Assembly (NCBI GenBank): GCA_017416535.1
Contig: JAFQCG010000001.1
Coordinates: 513,013-577,012, forward strand
Direction of reading: 5' to 3'
Length of the DNA stretch: 64,000 bases
Source of the DNA: Bacilli bacterium
Lineage (GTDB): Bacteria; Bacillota_I; Bacilli_A; RF39; UBA660
Below the pieces are notes generated by a model, which was not told the DNA's origin, made no database searches, and was given only the letters and a program-made list of their open reading frames with translations. How positions within the stretch are numbered: position 1 is the stretch's first letter; every line of letters begins with the position of its first letter. Made by a program: the position numbers and the translations under genes. Below, piece by piece: positions 58,277 to 64,000 of this stretch.

Positions 58277-60610
58277 ATGGCGGTATTAACTAAAAAAGAA
58301 TTAAACAAGATGGATGCTTATTTTAGAGCATTAAATTATTTGTCTGTTGCGCAACTTTATTTACTTGATAATCCACTTTTAAAACGTGAATTATTGATTA
58401 CTGATATTAAACCTAATGTAGTAGGACATTGGGGAACCGCACCAGGACAAAACTTTATTTATATGCATTTGAATCGTGTTATTAAGAAATTTAATTTAAA
58501 TATGATTTATTTATCTGGTCCAGGACATGGTGGACAAGCAATGATTGCTAATAATTATTTAGAGGGAGTTTATACTAGGTTTTATCCTGAAATAACTGAG
58601 GATGAAGAAGGATTAAAAAAGCTTTGTAAACAATTTAGTTTCCCTGGAGGAGTAAGTAGTCACGTTGCGCCTGAGACACCTGGTTCTATTCATGAAGGTG
58701 GAGAACTTGGTTATAGTTTATCTCATGCAGCTGGAGCAGTACTTGATAATAAAGATTTAATCGCAGCTTGTGTAGTTGGTGATGGTGAAGCAGAAACTGG
58801 TCCACTTGCAGCAAGTTGGAATATTAATAAATTTTTAAATAAAAAGACTGATGGTGTAGTTTTACCAATTGTTCATAGAAATGGTTATAAGATTGCTAAT
58901 CCTACTGTTATAGGTAGAATGAGTATTGAAGAATTAGAAGACTTATTCTATGGATATGGATGGAAACCTTACTTTGTAGCTGGTAGTGATACAATGAAGA
59001 TGCATGAAGAAATGGCTAAAGTAATGGATAGAGTAATTAAGGATATTAAGAAGATTAAAGAGACTGGTAAGGGTAATTATCCAATGATTATTGTTACTAC
59101 TCCTAAAGGATGGACTGGTCCTAAAGAATTTGAAGAAAAGAAAATTGAAGGAAGTTTCAGAGCTCATCAAGTTCCAATTACTATTAGTAGAAGTAATCCT
59201 GAAAATTTAGGTTTACTTGAAAAATGGTTAAGAAGTTATAAACCAGAAGAATTATTTGAACTTAATGGTAAACTACGTAAAGAATTAAAAGAATTATGTC
59301 CAACACCATCTAAATGTATGGGTGCTAGTAGTTATGCTAATGGTGGATTGTTACTTAAAGATATTGTTGTTCCTAAATGGGAAGATTATTGTTTAGATAT
59401 TAAGAAACATGGTGAAATTATTTCTCAAGATACTATGAATTTAGGACACTATGTTAGAGATGTATTTAAATTAAATGATAAGAATAAGAACTTTAGAATA
59501 TTTGGACCTGATGAAGCTTTATCTAATAGATTTAATCATGTTTTTGAAACAGAAAACAGAACTTGGAATTATAAGACATTAAAGAATGATGAATTCTTAT
59601 CTGAAAATGGACGTGTTATGGATTCTTATTTATCTGAACATGTTTGCCAAGGTATGTTAGAGGGTTATTTATTAACAGGTAGACATGGATTTATTCATAG
59701 TTATGAAGCATTTATTCGTATAGTTGATTCTATGGCTAGTCAACATGCTAAATGGTTAAAGGTATGTAATCAAATTCCTTGGAGAGCACCAATTGCTTCA
59801 CTTAACTTTATGTTAGTGTCACATGTTTTCCAACAAGATCATAATGGTTATACACATCAAGATCCAGGTTTCTTAAATCACTTAGTTACTAAGAAAGCTG
59901 ATGTTGTAAGAATGTACTTACCACCAGATACAAATTGTTTATTATCTACATTTGATCATTGTATTCAAACTAAGAATTATATCAATGTTATTGTTGCATC
60001 TAAGCATCCTAGACCTCAATGGTTAACTAAGGCTGAAGCTAAAGCTCATTGTGCTAAAGGTGCAAGTATTTGGAAGTTTGCAAGTAATGATGATGGGGAT
60101 CCAGATATAGTAATGGCTTGTTGTGGAGAAACTCCAACACTTGAAACACTTGCTGCTGTTGATATATTAAGAAAATATGTTAAAGGTATTAAGATTAGAG
60201 TAGTTAATGTAATTGACTTAATGAAACTACAATCTAATCATACACATCCGCATGGAATGACTGATGAAGAATATGATGAATTATTTACTAAAGATAAACC
60301 AATTATCTTTAACTTCCATGGATATGGTTCATTAATTCATCAATTAACTTATAAGAGAAATAATTTAGATTTACATGTACATGGATATAAAGAAGAAGGT
60401 ACAATTACTACTACTTTTGATATTCGTGTTCAAAATGAAATTGATAGATTCCATTTAGTAATTGATGCATTAAAGAGAATGCCTAGATATGCGAAGACAT
60501 CTCAATCATTAATTGATTGGTGTAATCAAATGTTAGTTAAACATAAAGAATATATTTCTGAATATGGTGAAGATATGCCATATATTAAAGATTGGAAATG
60601 GAGTGAATAG
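58277..60610 (+). CDS. xfp: Phosphoketolase (xylulose-5-P / fructose-6-P)
   Basis: 777 aa, TPP-dependent. Motifs: VVGHWGTAPGQNFIYMHLNR, GPGHGGQAMIANNYLEG, PGGVSSHVAPETPGSIHEGG, the TPP motif VGDGEAETGPLAASW, and QDHNGYTHQDPGF in the middle domain. It converts xylulose-5-P or fructose-6-P plus phosphate to acetyl-phosphate, the bifid or heterolactic shunt, giving ATP through acetate kinase. Lone gene with its own promoter; full family length. Confidence 0.96.
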   Translation: MAVLTKKELNKMDAYFRALNYLSVAQLYLLDNPLLKRELLITDIKPNVVGHWGTAPGQNFIYMHLNRVIKKFNLNMIYLSGPGHGGQAMIANNYLEGVYTRFYPEITEDEEGLKKLCKQFSFPGGVSSHVAPETPGSIHEGGELGYSLSHAAGAVLDNKDLIAACVVGDGEAETGPLAASWNINKFLNKKTDGVVLPIVHRNGYKIANPTVIGRMSIEELEDLFYGYGWKPYFVAGSDTMKMHEEMAKVMDRVIKDIKKIKETGKGNYPMIIVTTPKGWTGPKEFEEKKIEGSFRAHQVPITISRSNPENLGLLEKWLRSYKPEELFELNGKLRKELKELCPTPSKCMGASSYANGGLLLKDIVVPKWEDYCLDIKKHGEIISQDTMNLGHYVRDVFKLNDKNKNFRIFGPDEALSNRFNHVFETENRTWNYKTLKNDEFLSENGRVMDSYLSEHVCQGMLEGYLLTGRHGFIHSYEAFIRIVDSMASQHAKWLKVCNQIPWRAPIASLNFMLVSHVFQQDHNGYTHQDPGFLNHLVTKKADVVRMYLPPDTNCLLSTFDHCIQTKNYINVIVASKHPRPQWLTKAEAKAHCAKGASIWKFASNDDGDPDIVMACCGETPTLETLAAVDILRKYVKGIKIRVVNVIDLMKLQSNHTHPHGMTDEEYDELFTKDKPIIFNFHGYGSLIHQLTYKRNNLDLHVHGYKEEGTITTTFDIRVQNEIDRFHLVIDALKRMPRYAKTSQSLIDWCNQMLVKHKEYISEYGEDMPYIKDWKWSE

Positions 60611-60633
60611 AAGAGAGAAATCTCTTCTTTTTG
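60611..60633 (+). terminator. Intrinsic terminator after xfp
   Basis: Stem AAGAGA / TCTCTT with a GAAA loop and a short T-tract. Confidence 0.75.
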
Positions 60634-60689
60634 ATTCTCTTGAGAAAATTAATTACATATGATATAATATGCTCGAGAGGTGGTAAAAG

Positions 60690-61214
60690 ATGTTTTCAAG
60701 TAAAGGTAAAATTTTTCCATTAATTATTACTGTTATGTTAATAATGATTATTATCTATTTATTTGCAACTGTTGAACAACCTCTTGTAGTATGTGAGAAG
60801 AAGAACAAGAATGATTTAGATATAACTGTATCAGAAAGGTTAGAAACAACTTTAGATAGTAATGAAATTAGAAAAATGGTACTTGTTAAGACAATAGTAT
60901 TACCTGATGAGTATTTAGGAGATAATAATCAATTAGATAATATTATGTTTATATTGGATAAGTCTTATCAATATTTAGATGAAGAACAAGTTACTATTAC
61001 TAAAAGTAAAGACAGAGTTGTTGTTAAAGTTGTTGTTGAAGATGATGAGACAATTATATTAAATAATATTGAATTCTTTGATAATGAAGGACTACAAATG
61101 AGAATAAATTCTAATACAAAGAGTAGTGAAGTATTAACACTTCGTGTTGATGATGACTACAGTGAAGGAGAATTTATGACTCGATTAAAAAATAATGGTT
61201 ATCATTGTAAGTAA
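60690..61214 (+). CDS. Membrane-anchored protein of unknown function
   Basis: 174 aa with an N-terminal TM anchor (~8-26), then VCEKKNKNDLDITVSERLE and a C-terminal beta-alpha fold reminiscent of the YehR/DUF1307 lipoproteins, but the Cys is at residue ~34 rather than in a lipobox. Function unknown. Promoter TGATATAAT, SD GAGAGGTGG. Confidence 0.6.
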   Translation: MFSSKGKIFPLIITVMLIMIIIYLFATVEQPLVVCEKKNKNDLDITVSERLETTLDSNEIRKMVLVKTIVLPDEYLGDNNQLDNIMFILDKSYQYLDEEQVTITKSKDRVVVKVVVEDDETIILNNIEFFDNEGLQMRINSNTKSSEVLTLRVDDDYSEGEFMTRLKNNGYHCK

Positions 61215-61237
61215 TCATTAGAGTGAGGTAGAGATTA

Positions 61238-61507
61238 GTGGATTTCGATATAAGTTCAGTAGTTGATGGATTGGATTTTTCTACAAATCATTTTGTTGAT
61301 TGTGGAAATGGTTTAATGTTAACTAATGGAGAAATGAGTGTTTTGAAAAGATTTGGTATTAATTATTTAAAGTGTAATTCTTTAAAAGAAATTTTATATC
61401 AAATTGATATAGTACTTAAGGAAGATGAAGATGAGGATTTAGATGAATTAGATTTAGTAGCATCTTCAATTGCTGAAAGAGATTATTATCAAAATACAAA
61501 TAAATAA
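61238..61507 (+). CDS. Small acidic protein of unknown function
   Basis: 89 aa, GTG start with GAGGTAGAG upstream. Two short Cys-containing segments (FVDCGNGLMLTNGE, YLKCNSLKEI) and a very acidic EDEDEDLDELD stretch. LTNGEMSVLKRFGI looks like a partial helix-turn-helix. Follows the previous gene after 23 nt. Confidence 0.55.
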   Translation: MDFDISSVVDGLDFSTNHFVDCGNGLMLTNGEMSVLKRFGINYLKCNSLKEILYQIDIVLKEDEDEDLDELDLVASSIAERDYYQNTNK

Positions 61508-61522
61508 TTTATAAGTTTTAGG

Positions 61523-61558
61523 AGTAGTAAATTTAAGCTTTAGTTTACTACTTTTTTA
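61523..61558 (+). terminator. Intrinsic terminator
   Basis: Stem AGTAGTAAA / TTTACTACT with a loop of about 14 nt and a T-tract. Confidence 0.7.
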
Positions 61559-61578
61559 TGGAAAAAGGAGGTTAGAAT

Positions 61579-62196
61579 TTGGAATTAATTAAACAAAAAG
61601 AATATAAGGAAATGATGCTTAAGTATGAGTTTGCAAAGAAAAAATTAGAAACAGACTTAGAAATATTACTTCAAGAATATGCGTTTAAAGTTGGATATAA
61701 TCCTGTTGAACATATTAAATCTAGAATTAAAAGTTTAGATAGAATTATTGAAAAATTAAATCGAAAAGAAAAAGAAATTAATGTTGATAATATTACTAGA
61801 TATGTAAGTGATGTTGTTGGTATGAGAATTGTTTGTTCTTTTATAAAAGATGTTTATACAATTGCAGATATTATTAGATCGACTGGAGAATTTATTCTTA
61901 AGAGTGAGAAAAATTATATTGATGAGCCTAAATCATCGGGATATAGAAGTTATCATATGATTGTTTTAGTACCAATTCATTTAGAAAATAGGACAGAATA
62001 TATTCAGGTAGAGATTCAAATTAGGACAGTTGCGATGGATTGTTGGGCTAGTTTGGATCATAAACTTAGATATAGATTTCCAGGTAAGTTGAGTAAAGAT
62101 TTAGAAAATGAAATAGTTGAAAGTGCTAATGATATGCTGGAAATTGATAAGAAGATGCAACATATTTCAGATGTGTTAAATAAAGTAAAGGAGTAA
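61579..62196 (+). CDS. Small alarmone synthetase (RelA/SpoT synthetase domain, RelQ-like)
   Basis: 205 aa, TTG start after GGAGG. Synthetase motifs: DVVGMRIVCSF, EKNYIDEPKSSGYRSYHMIV (G-loop) and VEIQIRTVAMDCWASLDHKLRY. There is no HD hydrolase and no regulatory TGS/ACT domain, so it belongs to the single-domain (p)ppGpp synthetases. A 63-aa gene follows 7 nt later. Confidence 0.93.
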   Translation: MELIKQKEYKEMMLKYEFAKKKLETDLEILLQEYAFKVGYNPVEHIKSRIKSLDRIIEKLNRKEKEINVDNITRYVSDVVGMRIVCSFIKDVYTIADIIRSTGEFILKSEKNYIDEPKSSGYRSYHMIVLVPIHLENRTEYIQVEIQIRTVAMDCWASLDHKLRYRFPGKLSKDLENEIVESANDMLEIDKKMQHISDVLNKVKE

Positions 62197-62203
62197 GAGG
62201 GTA

Positions 62204-62395
62204 ATGAAATATATGTTAGAAAAAATTGAAGTACATGAAAAGAAAGAGGAAATTATTAAAACTTCTAATGAGATTTTGAAGTTATTAAAAGAAAATAATA
62301 ATTTAAATGAAAGTGAAATGTTGATGACTATTGAGTTAGCTTTAGCACAACTTAACTATGATTTATATAAAATAAGTGGAGATAATGATAAGTAG
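62204..62395 (+). CDS. Small helical protein downstream of the alarmone synthetase
   Basis: 63 aa, charged, helix-rich, no recognised domain. SD AGAGGG lies close to ATG 62204; ATG 62213 is an alternative. Likely co-transcribed with the synthetase. Confidence 0.5.
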   Translation: MKYMLEKIEVHEKKEEIIKTSNEILKLLKENNNLNESEMLMTIELALAQLNYDLYKISGDNDK

Positions 62396-62449
62396 TTATT
62401 TCCTCTTTTTTATGTTTTTGATATAATAGTTGTATTGGAAAAGAGTGAT

Positions 62450-63571
62450 ATGATGATTTATTTAGATTATAGTGCAACAACACCAGTAAATGAAAATGTA
62501 TTAGATACTTATGTAAAGGTTACTAAGGAATATATAGGGAACCCTAATTCTTTACATAGTTTAGGAGTTAATGCAAAGAAATTAATTGATGCATCTACTA
62601 ATCAAATTGCATCTATTTTAGGTGTTAAGGCTAGTGAAGTTATTTATACTAGTGGAGCAAGTGAGGCTAATAATCAAGCTATTAAAGGTATTTGTTTAAA
62701 ATATCAAAACAGAGGGAAACATATTATTAGTACAGAACTTGAACATTCTTCAGTAATTGCGCCTCTTGCTTATTTAGAAAATCTTGGATTTGATGTTGAT
62801 TTTGTTAAATTAGATGAGAATGGTGTAGTTGATTTAGATGATTTAAAAAAACTTATGAGGGATGATACTATTTTAGTAAGTATTGCTTCTGTTAATAGTG
62901 AAGTTGGTGTAAGACAACCAATTGAAGAAATTAGTAAAATAGTTAAGAATTATCCTAAGTGTTATTTTCATAGTGATGTAACTCAAAGTATTGGAAAAGA
63001 AAAAATAGATTTATCAGTAGTTGATTTAGCTAGTTTTTCTGGACAAAAATTTTATGGTATGAAGGGAATTGGTGGTTTAATTAAGAAAGAAAACATTAAT
63101 ATTGAACCGATAATTCATGGTGGTAAATCTACTACGATTTATCGTAGCGGAACTCCTGCAACTCCTTTGATCGCATCACTTGCGAAGGCATTAAGACTTG
63201 TATATGAAGATTTTGATGGTAAGTTAAATCATGTTAAGGAATTAAATGAATATTTAAAAGATAAATTAAATAATTTAGATGTTTTTATTAATAGTAATGA
63301 TAAGTGTGTGCCTCATATTGTTAATATTAGTTTAAAAGGTATTAAGTCTGAAACTATGTTACATGCTTTAGAGGGACATGATATTTATGTTTCTACTCAA
63401 ACTGCTTGTTCTACCGGGAATTATTCTAAAGCAGTATATGCTGTTGTTAGAGATGAGGAAAGAGCTGGTAAGAGTTTAAGAATAAGTTTATCTTATTTAA
63501 CTACTAAAGAAGAATTAGATAAGTTTATTAGTGTGTTTAGTAAATTAATTAATGAATTACATATTAAGTAG
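62450..63571 (+). CDS. Cysteine desulfurase (NifS/IscS-like)
   Basis: 373 aa from ATG 62450; the upstream frame overlaps the promoter TGATATAAT and lacks an SD. PLP enzyme: IYLDYSATTPVNENV start, SGASEANNQAI, HSDVTQSIGK (PLP Asp/His region), SFSGQKFYGMKG with the PLP Lys, and GTPATPLIAS. The active-site Cys loop is STQTACSTGNYSK (Cys within ACS). It liberates sulfur from cysteine for Fe-S clusters or tRNA thiolation. SD GAGTGA. Confidence 0.93.
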   Translation: MMIYLDYSATTPVNENVLDTYVKVTKEYIGNPNSLHSLGVNAKKLIDASTNQIASILGVKASEVIYTSGASEANNQAIKGICLKYQNRGKHIISTELEHSSVIAPLAYLENLGFDVDFVKLDENGVVDLDDLKKLMRDDTILVSIASVNSEVGVRQPIEEISKIVKNYPKCYFHSDVTQSIGKEKIDLSVVDLASFSGQKFYGMKGIGGLIKKENINIEPIIHGGKSTTIYRSGTPATPLIASLAKALRLVYEDFDGKLNHVKELNEYLKDKLNNLDVFINSNDKCVPHIVNISLKGIKSETMLHALEGHDIYVSTQTACSTGNYSKAVYAVVRDEERAGKSLRISLSYLTTKEELDKFISVFSKLINELHIK

Positions 63572-63580
63572 GTGAAGTTT

Positions 63581-63841
63581 ATGAAGGTTGTTAAGATAAA
63601 TGCTATTTGGTGTAGTGGTTGTCTTGTAATGAATAAGAGATGGAAAAATATTTTAAAAAGTTATGATATTGAGACTATAAACTTAGATTATGATATGGAT
63701 GAAGAAGAAGTTAATAAATATAATGTTGGGGATATTCTACCAGTATTTATATTTTATAAAGATGATAAAGAATTTAAGCGTACTGTTGGGGAAAAAACAG
63801 AAGAAGAACTTATAAATATAATTAAGGAGATGATGGATTAG
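63581..63841 (+). CDS. Thioredoxin-like protein
   Basis: 86 aa from ATG 63581 (SD TAGGTGAAG includes the upstream stop). Thioredoxin fold with IWCSGC (CxxC) and a cis-Pro-like ILPVFIF. Shorter than classical thioredoxin. Directly follows the desulfurase and precedes another redox protein, suggesting thiol-sulfur handling. Confidence 0.85.
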   Translation: MKVVKINAIWCSGCLVMNKRWKNILKSYDIETINLDYDMDEEEVNKYNVGDILPVFIFYKDDKEFKRTVGEKTEEELINIIKEMMD

Positions 63842-64000
63842 ATGAAAAAAATATTTAGTTTTTTAGTAATTTTAGTTCTATCATTTCTAGTAATTTTACC
63901 TGTAAGTGCTAAAGAAAGTGATAAGATTACTTTATATTTATTTTATGGAGATGGCTGTCCTCATTGTGCACAAGAAAAAGAGTTTTTAAGTAGAATTGAA
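63842..64000 (+). CDS. Secreted thioredoxin-like protein (partial, cut by window end)
   Basis: The first 53 codons are present. A signal peptide or anchor (~1-22, ending VSAKES) is followed by ITLYLFYGDGCPHCAQEKEF with the CPHC motif of glutaredoxin/thioredoxin-like membrane proteins. Starts immediately after the preceding TAG. The rest, possibly a DsbD-like membrane part, lies outside. Confidence 0.75.
   Translation, partial: MKKIFSFLVILVLSFLVILPVSAKESDKITLYLFYGDGCPHCAQEKEFLSRIE

Noticed and set aside
1-64000. Use of TGA as tryptophan (Mollicutes code)
   Set aside because: Conserved genes use TGG for Trp and are full length with TGA as a stop; no in-frame TGA in conserved domains.
1-64000. 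CRISPR arrays, insertion sequences or prophage
   Set aside because: No spaced direct repeats, transposase, integrase or phage structural genes seen; DUF5662 alone is not enough for a phage call.

Overview
The window looks like chromosomal DNA of a low-GC Gram-positive bacterium (Bacillota), probably a small-genome, gut-type Bacilli lineage such as RF39 or Erysipelotrichales-like. This placement is inference; no rRNA is present. Supporting observations are very AT-rich codons, SD sequences of the AGGAGG and TAGGTGA types, an LtaS-type sulfatase, lipobox lipoproteins, a T-box leader, a glmS ribozyme, CotJ-type proteins and a phosphoketolase. The genetic code is standard: Trp is TGG and TGA is a rare stop. 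I see no insertion sequence, integrase, CRISPR array or rRNA.

Layout. 1-2.4 kb: a fused phosphatidylserine-synthase/LTA-synthase gene (cut by the left edge) divergent from a MazG-like pyrophosphohydrolase. 2.5-8.2 kb: poorly characterised genes (HEPN-like, SWIM zinc finger, radical SAM/SPASM plus a 67-aa protein, DUF488, P-loop ATPase), mostly with their own terminators. 8.3-13.3 kb: a large dockerin-bearing papain-like surface protease and a membrane-anchored partner. 13.3-22.7 kb: housekeeping and envelope genes (TsaC, histidine phosphatase, T-box-controlled archaeal-type AspRS, YugP-like peptidase, lipoproteins, MBOAT plus DHHW O-acetylation pair, GNAT, NUDIX). 22.7-23.1 kb: a compact locus resembling a type I toxin-antitoxin module. 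23.1-27.1 kb: CDF transporter, NUDIX, kinase-like NTPase, UDG-like protein, single-domain Clp ATPase. 27.1-31.4 kb: glmS ribozyme and glmS, then a TasA-like surface protein whose promoter spacer contains an 11-G tract, then a DUF5011 surface protein. 31.4-34.4 kb (minus): a Panacea-antitoxin/PemK-like pair, a radical SAM protein and a small partner. 34.5-41.6 kb: cohesin-like surface protein, UDG, NUDIX, FAD/Rieske oxidoreductase, HD and PHP phosphohydrolases, CotJC and a CotJA-CotJB fusion. 41.7 kb: tRNA-His. 41.9-49.6 kb: small membrane and unknown proteins, S66 peptidase, MscS, glycosyltransferase with TPRs, collagen-like protein. 49.7-55.3 kb: LysR regulator divergent from a methanogenesis-marker-8-like protein, a LysM / unknown / peptidoglycan-binding operon, a rhodanese lipoprotein. 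55.3-64 kb: htpG behind an unusual CIRCE-like operator, phosphoketolase, small alarmone synthetase, cysteine desulfurase and thioredoxin-like proteins (the last cut by the right edge).

How the genes work together. Several encode a variable cell surface: LTA synthesis, O-acetylation, cohesin/dockerin-type scaffolding, a fibre-like protein with a possibly phase-variable promoter, and collagen-like and LysM proteins. Two independent toxin-antitoxin-like loci are present. Central functions are compact: most genes have an intrinsic terminator, and the next extended -10 promoter (TGnTATAAT) often starts within or just after its T-tract.

The most notable items are (1) the small hydrophobic peptide locus with a convergent, consensus-promoter antisense RNA at 22.76-23.05 kb, (2) the poly-G promoter spacer at 29.15 kb, (3) the PssA-LtaS fusion, (4) the PanA/PemK-like pair and (5) the HtpG operator with displaced CIRCE half-sites.
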